From Paenibacillus polymyxa M1 (lineage in GTDB: Bacteria > Bacillota > Bacilli > Paenibacillales > Paenibacillaceae), in contig NC_017542.1 of assembly GCF_000237325.1 (NCBI RefSeq), positions 2,700,501 to 2,764,500 on the forward strand: a stretch of DNA of 64,000 nucleotides. Reading direction: 5' to 3'. The position numbers were made by a program, and so were the translations under genes. This document shows positions 34,430 through 47,900 of the stretch, piece by piece (position 1 is the first letter of the stretch; each line of letters opens with the position of its first letter). The notes under the pieces were generated by a model. That model had not been told where the DNA came from. It was given only the letters and a program-made list of their open reading frames with translations, and did no database searches.

Positions 34430-37400
34430 ATGACTCAGCACGATGTTCAATTGTTTGCATTAAGCCAGCCACAGCAACGTATTTGGTACACGGAGCTTGT
34501 GTATCCCAATCGCAACACGTCTACGATTATTACTACTGTTAAAATCAAGGGAACGGTTCGCATAGATGCATTGCAGCAGGCAATGAACCGGGTTATTGCA
34601 CGAAATGATTCTTTTCGTATCAAAATCACGGTTCGGGACGGCATTCCCTATCAATATGTTGAGCCGTTTGCTACTCAAAGCATAGAAACCCTTCAGGTAA
34701 CCCAGGAGGAAGCTGAGCTATGGGTGAGCCATCATAACGCACAGCCGTTCCCCTTACTGGATTCGCAGCTGTATCGGTTTGTTATTTTGCAGCTGGGGGC
34801 AGAAGATACCTGGTTTAGTTTCAAGATGCATCATATTATTTCTGACGGCGTTACCATGGAGCAGGCCATTAATGAAATTACGGGAAATTATATGAATATT
34901 GTGCATGGTACAGGTTCAGATGCGCCGGTCCCAGCGAACTCATATCTCGATTTTATTCAGACAGAGCAAAGCTATGAGCAATCAGAACGCTATCAAAAGG
35001 ATAAGATGTACTGGACGGAGAAATTTGCCAATTTGCCGGAGGTTACAGGTTTAAAATCGTACAATCCGCTCACAGTAAGCACGGCTGCACGCCGGGAGAC
35101 CTATACACTGGAGCACGAATTATATCGTGGTGTCACGGCTTTTTGCGAGGCGCATAACATCAGTATTTTTACATTTTTTCTGGCTGCTCTGTATATTTAT
35201 TTACATAAAACGACAGGTGAACAAGATTTAACGGTTGGTACATTGTATGCTAACCGTACGTTGAAGAAGGAAAAAAATACAATGGGCATGTTCGTTAGCA
35301 CTGTGGCTACACGTTTGCAAGTTGAGCCGGAATCCGAGCTGCTTACTTTCCTACAGGGTGTTGGCAAGGAGCAGTCGTCCATTTTGCGGCATCAGCGTTA
35401 TCCGTATAACAAAATCATACAGGATTTGCGTGAACAACAAAGCGGCACGGATATTGGCCGCCTGTTTGGCGTTACCATTCAGTACCGTACGCTGAGCTTC
35501 TCTCGTTTTGATGAAGCTGTTCAGCAGGTGCATACCGATTTCTGCGGAGATACGGTGAGTGACTTTGATATTGCCATGATTGACATGCTGGATGACGATA
35601 AACTTGTATTGCAACTGGATTATCGGACCGAGCTGTTCAGCGAGCAGGAAATCGCCCGAATGATTCACCAATTTTTGAGTGTGGTAGAGCATATGGTGAA
35701 AGGGCCACAGCAGCGGATTCAGGAGTTGTCACTGATGAGTGACAAAGAGCGGGCACAAATTATGAATGTATTTAATGCGACCACAGTTCCCTTTCCAGAC
35801 GATGTGGGGATTCATGAGCTATTCGAGAAACAGGCAGAATGTACACCAGATCAGACAGCGGTTATGTTTGGAAGTCAGAGTCTGACTTATCGGGAACTGA
35901 ATGAACGGTCGAATTCATTGGCACGAATGCTTCAAGCACAGGGAGTAGGACCTGACAAGCTGGTCGGCCTGATGATGCAGCGCTCAGTGGAAATGATCGT
36001 AGGCCTGCTGGCTGTTCTAAAAGCAGGCGGTGCTTATGTGCCGATTGATCCCGAATTTCCGTCATCTCGTATTGAATACATGCTGGAAGACAGCAAGGCT
36101 GCAGTGCTTCTGACCAGTCGTGATTTGGCAGAAGAGCACCATTGTCAGGCCAATACCATGTTTCTTGAGGATGCAGAATTGTATCAGGGAGACAGCTGCA
36201 ACCTGGAGGTGATTTCTCACCCAGAGCATTTGGCTTACGTCATCTATACCTCTGGATCGACTGGTAATCCGAAAGGAGTTATGCTCCAGCATCGTTCGGT
36301 ACTCAACTTTATTACCGGGATGCGTGAAATCATTGACTTTGAAGCTGGTAAAACCATTTTGTCACTCACGACCATTTCATTCGATATTTTCGTCTTGGAA
36401 ACTATCTTACCGCTATTGGCTGGAATGACGGTTGTGCTTGGCGATCACCAGCATCAAGTGGATCCTCAGGCGCTTGGTGAGTTGATTACCCATCATTCTA
36501 TTGAGATGTTGCAAATGACACCATCCCGGCTGCAGATGCTGCTGGATCATGAAGCTGGTTCCCGCGCGCTGCGGGGCGTAAAGGAAATCATGGTGGGAGG
36601 TGAAGCCCTTCCTTCCAAGCTGCTCGCAGCACTGCAAGAAATAAATGGCCCCCGTATTTATAACATGTATGGACCTACAGAAACGACGGTTTGGTCGACC
36701 GTACAGGAACTGACTCATGCTCAAGAAATTAATATAGGACGTCCCATCGCGAATACCCAAATATATATCATCAATGCGAGTGGGGAATTGCAGCCAGTCG
36801 GTGTGCCGGGCGAGTTATGTATAGCAGGGGAAGGCTTGGCCCGTGGGTATTGGAATCTGGAAGATCTGACGGCAGAGAAATTTGTAAATAATCCGTTTGC
36901 CGGAGATAAAGCAGGTTATGAACGGATGTACCGTACAGGCGATTTGGCGAGATGGACACTGGACGGCAACATTGAATATTTGGGACGGATGGATCACCAG
37001 GTGAAAATCCGGGGCTACCGGATCGAACTGGGCGAGATCGAATCGCAGCTATTGCAGGTGGAGTCGGTACGAGAAGCGTCCGTCGTGGCTCGTGTGGACG
37101 AAACAACGGGCCAAAAACAAATGGTGGCATACTATGTGGCCAGTCAAGCAATGGAAGCCAGTAAACTGAGAAGTGAGCTGGGGCGGGAGCTACCAAGCTA
37201 TATGGTGCCGTCGTATTTCATTCAGTTGGAGCAGATGCCGTTGACACCGAACGGTAAAATCGACCGCAAGTCCCTGCCAGCACCGGAAGGCAGTCAGCAA
37301 AGCGGAGCGGATTATGAAGCGCCCCATACTGCGCGGGAACAGGCACTCGCAACGATCTGGCAGTCCGTCCTGGGCGTGCCAACCGTCGGTATTTTGGACA

Positions 37401-38970
37401 ATTTCTTTGATCTGGGCGGCGATTCCATCAAGGCGATTCAAATCGTATCCCGTGCGTTCCAGGCAGGCTACAAGCTGGATATGAAGGATCTGCTTCGGTG
37501 TCCAACCATCGCAGCATTGGCACCACTTATGACAAGTCGTATGGCAGATCAGGGAGAAGTGAGCGGGGAAACGGCATTGCTTCCGATCCATCATTGGTTC
37601 TTTGAACAGGAGCAAGTGGACGCGCATCATTTTAATCAGGCGGTTATGCTGCACCGGGAGCAGGGCTTTGACGAAGCTGCTTTGCATCAAGCGTTAATCC
37701 AGTTGACGGAGCACCACGATGCACTGCGGATGGTGTTCAGGAAGACCGAGCAAGGCTACCAAGCGTGGAATCGCGGAATACAGGAAGGCGAGCTGTATCA
37801 TCTGGACGTGCTGGACTTTAGGGATTTGACGGATGAAGTCACCCTGAGCACGAAGATTGAAACGAAAGCAACTGAAATTCAAAACAACATAAACTTGTCT
37901 GAAGGACCGCTGGTAAAGCTCGCTCTGTTCCGTTGTACTGATGGAGACCATTTGTTGGTGACAATCCACCATTTGGTGGTCGACAGCGTATCATGGCGTA
38001 TTTTGCTGGAGGATCTGGCATCCGGCTATGAGCAGGCTTTACGGGGCGAGTCTGTTCGCTTGCCGAATAAGACGGATTCTTTCCGCCTGTGGGCAGATCA
38101 ACTGGCAGCTTATGCGAACAGCACCGCGTTGGAGAAGGAACGTGCGTATTGGGAGCAGGTGGAGGAAGCAGGGAAGAGTCTGGCATCCTTGCCTATGGAT
38201 TACACTCATAAATCTCAGGCCAAGCGACAGCTTCAGGATGATCGAACACTGACCGTAGCGTGGACGGTCGAAGAAACGGAACAATTCTTGAAACAAGCTC
38301 ATCGGGCCTACAATACAGAAGCAAACGACCTGCTGCTGACAGCTTTGGGCATCGCCATTCAGGAGTGGGCAGGCATCCGTCAGGTGCTTGTAAACTTGGA
38401 GGGTCATGGACGGGAAGCCATTTTGCCGGATATGGATATTACGCGCACGGTCGGTTGGTTTACCAGTCAATTCCCAGTTGTACTGGATATGGGCGAGGAC
38501 CGGAATGTGGGACAGCGTGTCAAGAACGTCAAGGAAGGGCTGCGCCGTTTGCCGCATAAAGGGATTGGATACGGGATTTTGAGATATCTTGCTGACGGAG
38601 AAGGGAAAGCAGCTTTTGTTGCCGAGCCGGAAATCAGCTTTAACTATCTTGGACAATTTGATCAGGATTTGAAAAATAATGCTTTCCGCGTGTCACCTTA
38701 TTCCATCGGAGCTTCCATGAGTGACACGTTGACCAAGCGGTATGCGCTGGATATCAACGGTATGATCACGGACGGTGCACTGGAACTGGCGATCACCTAC
38801 AGCAACAAAATGTTCATGAAAAAATCAATCAAAAAGCTGGCTGATCTGCTTCAGGAGAGTTTACGTGAGGTATTGGCTCACTGTGTGGGCAAAGAGCTGC
38901 CGGAGCTGACCCCAAGCGACTTGTCCTTCCGAGGACTGACGGCTGTAGAGCTGGATCATATTGTAGAGCA
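34430..38970 (+). other. NRPS module 1: starter C - A(Gly) - T - E
   Basis: Starter C domain with HHIISDG (34829-34849) for fatty-acyl transfer. A domain about 35800-37260 (TSGSTGNPKG, NGKID); pocket residues read in order D-I-L-Q-M-G-M-V-W, closest to the Gly code DILQLGLIW. T domain LGGDS with the pantetheinyl Ser at 37424-37426. E domain about 37560-38900: its first motif reads PIHHWFF (usual PIQxWFF) and the active-site motif HHLVVDS has Ser (37985-37987) for Gly. An epimerase acting on Gly would have no effect. The A-T region is almost a copy of module 3. Confidence 0.82.
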
Positions 38971-41900
38971 GACGGCTGCTGCGGGAGAACTGGAAAACAT
39001 TTATTCGTTAACACCCATGCAAAAAGGCATCCTGTTCCACGGCTTCATGGAGCCGCAATCCGGGGCATATTTTGAGCAGGCGACATTTGATCTACAAGGC
39101 AGCTTTCAAGTGGAGGCTTTTGCCGAAAGCCTCAATCAACTGGTGGAGCGCCATCAAATATTCAGAACGAATTTTTATAGCGGCTGGAATGAACAGCCTT
39201 TACAGGTAGTGTACCGCCACAAACCTGCCGGGTTCCGTTTTGAAGATATACGCTTGATGGGACAAGAAGAGCAGGACGCATACATTGCTGATTTTGCTGA
39301 GCGCGACAAAGCCGAAGGCTTTCATTTCAGCTCAGGCGAGCTGATGCGGGTGTCTATTTTACGTACAGGCGAGGAGTTGTACCGTTTTGTTTGGAGCTTC
39401 CATCATATTTTGATGGACGGCTGGTGCTTGTTCCTGGTTGTAGGGGAAGCATTTAATACGTACTTTGCCATCCTCGAAGACCGCAAGCCAGAGCTTGCCC
39501 CGGTAACACCATACAGCGAATATATTGAATGGCTGGATCGGCAGGACAAGACGGAGGCTGAACGGTTCTGGCGTGATTATTTTGCGGGCTTTGAGCAGCA
39601 GACGGTATTGCCGCAGGTCAAACAGCTGGACGGTCACGCTAAAGCATATGAAGCGGACAAGCTTTCGTTTACACTGGGCCGTGAAGTGACGGAGCGGATG
39701 AACAAGCTGGTTAAGCAGAAGCAAGTGACGGTCAACACACTTTTGCAAGCAGCGTGGGGCGTTGTGCTGCAGCGGTATAACAACAGCCGGGATGTGGTAT
39801 TTGGCAGTGTCGTATCTGGCAGATCAGCCGATATTCCGGGCATAGACAAAATGATTGGGTTGTTCATTAATACGGTTCCTGTACGGATTCACAGTGAGAA
39901 AGATATGACATTTGCTGGGCTGATGAAGCAGATCCAGGAGCAGGCACTGGCTTCCCGTGCCTATGAAACCTATCCGTTGTATGACATTCAGGCCCTGACC
40001 GAGCAGAAACAGGACTTGGTAAACCATATTATCGTGTTTGAAAACTACCCGGTGGAACAGCGCATGGAGCAGATGGGTAGCCGTGGCGCGAATGGCTTTA
40101 CGATTGCCAATGCTTCCATGTCAGAGCAAACGAACTATGATTTCAACATTACGGTTGTGCCGGGTGATGAAATTCATTTCCATTTGGAGTACAACGCGAA
40201 GGTGTTGGAACGTGCAGCTGTAGAGCAAATCCGTGAGCATTTGCTGCATATGATTGAAGAAGCGATTCACAGACCAGATGCACGGGTAGATGAGCTTCAA
40301 TTGGTGACTGCTGCGGAAAAATCAAAAATCATCGATGGTTTTGGATCAGTAGGCGTAGCTGCGTGGACTGATGAAAAAGAATCTAATTTGTTGTTCCACG
40401 CCTATGTGGAAGAACAGGCACAGCTTGTGCCGGATCACGTGGCCGTTGTATACGAGGAACGGCAGTTTACGTACCGCGAGCTGAACGAGCGTGGAAACCA
40501 GCTTGCTCGCAGATTGCGGAATGAGGGCATTGGACGCGAGTCCATTGTGGGTATTTTGAGCGAACGCTCGGTAGACATGCTGGTCGGTGTATTGGCGGTC
40601 TGGAAAGCAGGAGGCGCATATGTGCCGCTGGATGCGGATTATCCGTCCGAACGGATTCGCTTTATGCTCGAGGACAGTGGTGCGACGGTGCTGCTAACGC
40701 AAACCGGTTTGCAAGAGTGTGCACAGGTTTGGCTGGAGGCAAGTCGGCAGGCCTTGGTCGGAGGGCAGACTGAGGGTGAATTGAAAACAGCGGCTGGCGC
40801 TGAAACGATGGAAAGAGACAGCCTGAGTGAAGGCATAAGCTTGAAATTAGATTCGAAGTCTGACAGCGAAGAAGCATCCAAACCAGCAACAGGGCTGCGT
40901 CTGCATACCGTATTGGCATTGGACGATGAGTCGCTGTACACCGGGGATGCCACGGATGTTGAACCTATCAATGAACCACACGATTTGGCATATGTGATCT
41001 ATACGTCCGGTACAACCGGACGTCCGAAAGGCGTCATGATCGAACATCGCAGCTTGGTGAATACGGCTGCGGCGTATCGCCGGGATTACCGTCTGAACCA
41101 GTTCCCGGTACGACTGTTGCAACTGGCCAGCTTTTCCTTCGACGTGTTCGTCGGCGATATTGCACGGACGCTTTATAACGGCGGCACGATGGTTATCTGT
41201 CCGAAAGATGATCGCATTGATCCAAGCCGTTTGTACGGATGGATTCGTGATTATCAGATTACCGTGTTCGAATCGACTCCGGCCTTGATCGTACCGTTTA
41301 TGCAGCATGTGCATGAACAGGGGCTGGACATGAGCAACATGGAACTGCTGATCACCAGCTCGGATAGCTGCAGCGTGACGGACTACCGGGTGCTGCAAGA
41401 ACGGTTTGGCGCAGATATCCGCATGATCAACAGCTACGGCGTCACGGAAGCGGCGATTGACTCCAGCTTCTATGACGAAGAGCTGTCGAAGTTGCCAAGC
41501 AGTGGCCATGTGCCGATTGGCCAAGCGTGGCTGAACGCACGCTTCTACATCGTGGACAGCCAGCTGAATCCGGTGCCGATCGGTGTACTGGGTGAGCTGT
41601 GCATTGGCGGTGCTGGCGTGGCACGGGGGTACCTGAACCGTGCGGACCTGACCGCCGAGAAATTCGTAGCGAACCCTTACGTACCGGGGGAACGTTTGTA
41701 TCGCACAGGCGATTTGGCGCGGTGGATGCCGGACGGTAATGTGGACTTTATCGGCCGGATGGACTACCAGGTCAAAATCCGGGGATACCGGATTGAGCTG
41801 GGCGAGATTGAAACGGCGATCCAGCGAGTGCCAGGTGTGCGTCAAGCCGTAGTCATCGACCGGACGGACGAGCGTGGAAACAAATATTTGTGCGGATACA

Positions 41901-44900
41901 TCACGGGAGAAGCCGAGCTGCGGATGGAGGAAGTACAGACCGAGCTGGAAGCCGGACTGCCAGCACACATGGTGCCTACACGTCTGATGCGACTGGAGAC
42001 CATCCCGCTGACCAGCAACGGCAAAATCGACCGCAAGGCCTTGCCGGAGCCGGAAGGCAGCATCTATACGGGAGCAGGCTATGTAGCCCCGCGTACCCAG
42101 GTGGAGCAAGTACTGGCTGCGGTATGGGCTGGAGTACTGGGCGTGGAAGCCGTAGGCACGCAGGATAACTTCTTTGAGCTGGGTGGCGATTCGATCAAAG
42201 CACTGCAAGTCTCGTCTCGCTTGCTGCAAGCAGGCTATCGATTGAACATGAAAGACCTCTTTAGTAATCCGACAGTAGCAGCACTCAGTCCTTTGCTTCG
42301 TACAGATGTCAAGATGGCCAGTCAGGAAGAGGCAGTAGGCCCGGTGGAACTGACACCTATTCAGCGATGGTTCTTCGAGCAGCAGCCGGCCGACCTGCAC
42401 CACAGCAACCAGGCGATGATGCTGTATCGAGCTGGGCGCTTTGACGTCGACGCGTTGCGCCGTACGATGGACCGTATGGTCCAGCATCATGACGCATTGC
42501 GCACGGTATTCCGTGAGACGGAGCAGGGCTATGTCGCTTGGAACCGCAGTGTAGCGGAAGGCGAGCTATACACGCTGGACATTGTAGATTTCAGCGCAGT
42601 GGAAGACGAATCCACCGCTGTTGAAGCCAAGGCGAGTGAAATTCAAGAGAGCATTCATTTGAGTGAGGGTCCACTTGTGAAGCTTGGTCTGTTTCACTGC
42701 GCTGAGGGCGACCATTTGCTAATCGTCATTCATCATTTGGTTGTGGACGGTGTATCGTGGCGTATTTTACTGGAAGATTTGGCATCCGGTTATGAGCAGG
42801 CTGTTGCAGGTCAAACCGGCACAGCGATCCGACTGCCGCATAAAACAGATTCATTCCAGGTATGGGCCAAACAGCTGTCAGCCTATGCCAGCAGTGCGAC
42901 GATGGAGCGGGAGCTTGCTTACTGGCAGCATATCGAACAAGCAGAAGCTAGCCTTGTGAAGCCTTTGCCGAAGGATTTTGCAAATGACAATGCACGGCTT
43001 GGAGACAGTGAGGTTGTGACGGTCCGCTGGACGAAGCAGGAAACCGAGCAGCTGCTCAAACAAGCTCATCGCGCGTACAACACGGAAATGAATGACCTGT
43101 TGCTGGCTGCGCTCGGAAAAGCAGTCTATGACTGGTCTGGTTCCGAACGGGTGCTGGTCAATCTGGAGGGCCATGGACGGGAAGCCATTGTACCGGATGT
43201 GGATATTACGCGCACGGTCGGCTGGTTTACGAGCCAGTTCCCGGTTGTACTGGATGGAAGTTTGGGACAAGGGGGACATACCGCTCGTCTGATCAAAAGG
43301 ATCAAGGAAGGGCTGCGTCATATTCCGCAAAAAGGCATCGGCTACGGTATTTTACGATACCTGTCGGATATGAATATGCTGGAGAAAGCAGGCGTGCGGT
43401 TACAGGCTCAGCCTGAGATCAGTTTTAACTACTTGGGCCAATTCGATCAGGATTATAAAGGCAATGATCTACAGCCTTCCGCCTATTCTATCGGTGTGCC
43501 TGTCAGCACGAACGCGACTATGGATTTTGCGCTGGATATCAATGGAGTAATCGAAGATGGCGAGTTGATGTTCACGATTCGCTACGGCACAACGCAGTTC
43601 CGTCATGAAACGATTGAACGGCTTGGAGAGCTGCTGGCATCCAGCTTGCGTGAGGTGATTCATCACTGTGTTGCCCAAGAAAGAACGATGCTAACCCCAA
43701 GTGATGTCCTGTTAAACCATGTAACGCTGGATGAGCTGGAGCAATTGGTGGAAGATACGCGAGATCTGGGCGAGCTGGAAAATGTGTATGCCTTAACGCC
43801 GATGCAAAAGGGGATGCTCTTCTACAGCCTGATGGATGAGAATTCGGCGGCTTATTTTGAGCAGGCCACCTTTGAGTTGAACGGACGCTTCGATGTGGTT
43901 ACTTTCGGTAAAAGTTTTGATTTGCTCGTGCAGCGTCATGAGGCATTGCGGACGAACTTTATCAACTCCTGGAAGGATGAGCCTGTACAGGTCGTTTTCC
44001 GCAATCGTAGCGGACAATTATACTATGAAGACCTGCGCGGACTGGAAAAAGAGGAACGAAAAGCTCAAGTTGAAGCTTTTACCCTTGCCGATAAAGCGAA
44101 AGGATTCAATCTCGCAGAGGGCGCACTCATTCGTATCTCCATCCTGCAAACCGGGGATGAAACGTATCACTTTATCTGGAGCTTCCATCACATTTTGATG
44201 GATGGCTGGTGCTTGTCCTTTATGACACAGGAGGTATTCGGTAGCTATCTGGCACTGCGTGCGGGAGGGGAGCCAGTACTGGAGCCAGTCACGCCGTTCA
44301 GTCGATTTATTGAATGGCTGGAACGTCAGGACCGTGAGGCAGCCTTGCAATACTGGAGTGGGTATTTGGCGGACTATGAGCAGCAAATTACGCTTCCTCA
44401 GCAAAAAACACAGCCTAAATCGATGCACGTCGGGGAATATATCGCTGAAGATCTGGATTGCGAATTCCAGCCAGAGCTGGTTGCCCAGATTGAACGGGTG
44501 GCGAAGCAAAATCAGGTCACGATCAACACACTGATTCAGACGGTATGGGGCGTCTTGTTGCAAAAATATAACAATAGTTCGGATGTCGTGTTCGGCAGCG
44601 TTGTGTCTGGTCGCCCAGGGGATATTCCAGGTGTAGAGCACATGATCGGGCTATTTATTAATACCATTCCAGTGCGTGTGCAGTCTGAACAAGGCGAAAC
44701 CTTTGTCGAGCTGATGAAACGAACCCAGCAGCAGGCGCTGGCTTCCAATGCCTACGATGCGTTCCCGCTGTATGAAATTCAGGCGCTGGCCGAGCAGAAA
44801 CAGGATTTAATCAATCATATTATGATATTTGAAAATTATCCGGTGGAGCAACAGGTAGAGCAGTTGGGCAGTGAAGGACAGGAGCCCTTCACAATTTCGA

Positions 44901-47900
44901 ATGTGGTGTCTACAGAGGAAACCAACTACGATCTGAACGTCGTCGTTATGCCGGGAGAAGGCATTAAAATTCGTTTTATGTATAACGCGCTCAGCTTTGA
45001 TCAAGCAGGTATTGAGCGTCTATATGGGCATTTTGCACGTCTGCTGGAGCAAATTTCGCTCAACCCGCATATTCGGGTTGAAGAGCTGGAACTACTCACA
45101 GCAGCGGAAAAACAACAGATTACAGCGGCATTTAATGACACCGCTTGTGCATTCCCATGCAAACAGACGATCCATCAGCTGTTCGAGGAGCAGGTAGAAT
45201 ATACGCCAGACCAGGTGGCATTGGTGTTTGGACATCAGAGTCTGACTTATCGGGAACTGAATGAACGGGCCAACTCATTGGCACGCATACTTCAAGCACA
45301 GGGAGTAGAACCTGACAAACTGGTCGGCCTGATGGTGCATCGCTCAGTGGAAATGATCGTAGGTCTGCTGGCCGTTCTAAAAGCAGGTGGTGCTTATGTG
45401 CCAATTGATCCCGAATTTCCGTCCTCTCGTATTGCATACATGCTGGAAGATAGCGAGGCCACAGTGCTTCTGACCAGTCGTGATCTGTTGGAAGAGCATC
45501 ATTGCCACGCCAATGCAATATTTCTTGAAGATAAAGAATTGTATCAGGGAGAGAACGGCAACCTGGAGACAGTTGCTCAGCCAGAGCATTTGGCATACGT
45601 CATCTATACGTCTGGTTCGACTGGAAATCCGAAAGGAGTTATGCTCCAGCACCGCTCGGTCCTCAATTTTATTACAGGGATGCGCGAAGTCATTGACTTT
45701 GAAGCCAGCCAAACCATTTTGTCACTGACGACCATTTCATTCGATATTTTTGTCTTGGAAACCATCTTGCCTCTGCTGGGTGGAATGACGGTCGTGCTTG
45801 GCGACAGCCAGCATCAGGTGAATCCTCAGGCACTAGGTGATTTGATTGCTCATCATCATATTGAGATGTTGCAAATGACACCATCCCGGGTGCAAATGCT
45901 GCTGGGTCATGAAGCAGGCTCCCGCGCGCTGCAAGGCGTGAAGGCAATTATGGTCGGGGGCGAAGCTCTTCCGTCCAAGCTGCTCGCAGCACTGCAAGAA
46001 ATAAACGGTCCCCGTATTTACAATATGTACGGACCTACAGAAACGACAGTTTGGTCGACTGTGCAGGAACTGACCCATGCTCAACAAATCAACATTGGAC
46101 GCCCTATCGCGAATACCCAAATATTTATCATGAATGCGAATGGGGAGTTGCAGCCAGTCGGTGTGCCGGGTGAGTTATGTATTGCCGGGGAAGGATTGGC
46201 CCGTGGGTATTGGAAACGTGAAGAACTGACGGCCGAGAAATTTGTAAATAATCCGTTTGCTGGTGACAAGGCAGACCATGAGCGGATGTATCGTACAGGC
46301 GATTTGGCAAGATGGATGCCGGATGGCAACATTGAATATTTGGGTCGGATGGACCATCAAGTGAAAATCAGAGGCTACCGGATCGAACTGGGCGAGATCG
46401 AATCGCAGCTGCTGCAGATGGAGTCCGTACAAGAAGCGGTCATCATGGCCCGCACGGACGAAACGGGTCAAACCCAGCTAGTGGCGTACTACGTGGCGAG
46501 TCAAGAGCTTGGAGCTAATGAGCTGAGGCAGGAGCTGGGACAAGAGCTGCCAAGCTATATGGTGCCGTCGTATTTCATCTGGTTGGAGCAGATGCCGCTG
46601 ACACCGAACGGTAAAATCGACCGCAAGGCACTGCCTGCACCGGAAGGCAGTCTGCACAGCGGTGCGGATTATGCAGTGCCACGCACTGTAACGGAACGAG
46701 CACTCGTAGCGATCTGGCAGTCCGTCCTGGGCGTGCCAACTGTAGGTACTTTGGACAATTTCTTTGACCTGGGCGGCGATTCCATCAAGGCGATTCAAAT
46801 CGTGTCGCGTGCGTTCCAGGTAGGCTACAAGCTGGACATGAAAGATTTGTTCCGCTATCCAACCGTTGCAACACTGGCACCGCATATGCATGAGACAAGT
46901 CGTATGATAGATCAGGGAGAAGTAACTGGAGAAACGACTTTGCTTCCGATCCAGCACGGGTTCTTTGCACAGGAGCAAGTAGACGTGCATCACTTTAATC
47001 AGGCGGTTATGCTGCACCGGGAGCAGGGTTTTGATGAGTCTGCTCTGCGTCAGGCACTTGGCAAACTAGCAGCGCACCATGATGCACTGCGGATGGTGTT
47101 CAGCAAGACCGAGCAAGGCTACCAAGCATGGAACCGCGGAATACAGGAGGGCGAGCTGTACCACCTGGATGTGCTGGACTTTAGCAATTTGACGGATGAA
47201 GTCATGCTCAGCACGGCAATTGAGACGAAAGCCAGTGAAATTCAAAGCAGTATTCAACTGCAAGAAGGGCCGCTGTTAAAGGCTGGCTTGTTCCACTGTG
47301 CAGACGGGGATCATCTCCTGATGGCAATTCACCATTTGGTCGTGGACGGGGTATCATGGCGTATTTTGTTCGAGGATTTGGCTGTAGCTTATGAACAGGC
47401 CATCCGTGAAGAGGCGCTCCAGTTACCAGACAAAACGGAATCATTCCGTTCCTGGTCACAAAAACTTTCCACCTATGCGAATAGCGCAGCCATGGAAAGT
47501 GAACACGCCTACTGGGAAGAATGGAATGCAGCCGCTTTGTTAGACCAAGTACGTTTGCCTGAGGATCAAGGGCAGGCTGAACCGTTTACCCTAGCTGACA
47601 CGGATACAGTGGTCTTCCAGCTTACGGAGGAAGAGACAGAAAAACTATTGAAGCAAGCACACCGCGCATATAACACGGAAGTGAACGATCTGCTGCTGAC
47701 CGCATTGGGCATGACGCTGTACACGTGGACGGGTCATGAACGCAGTCTGATTCATTTAGAGGGACACGGACGTGAGAACATTTTGCCGGATACGGACCTT
47801 TCTCGTACAGTAGGCTGGTTTACGAGTCAATATCCGGTATGGCTTGACATCGGCCGTGATCACGCTTTGTCGGAATGCATCAAACAGGTCAAAGAGAGTC

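Noticed and set aside
40847..42490. Long minus-strand open frame of 547 codons inside the NRPS
   Set aside because: It is antisense to conserved A, T and E motifs, as are similar frames at 50069-51169 and 62816-63994. They repeat wherever adenylation regions repeat, so they are shadows of NRPS codon usage.
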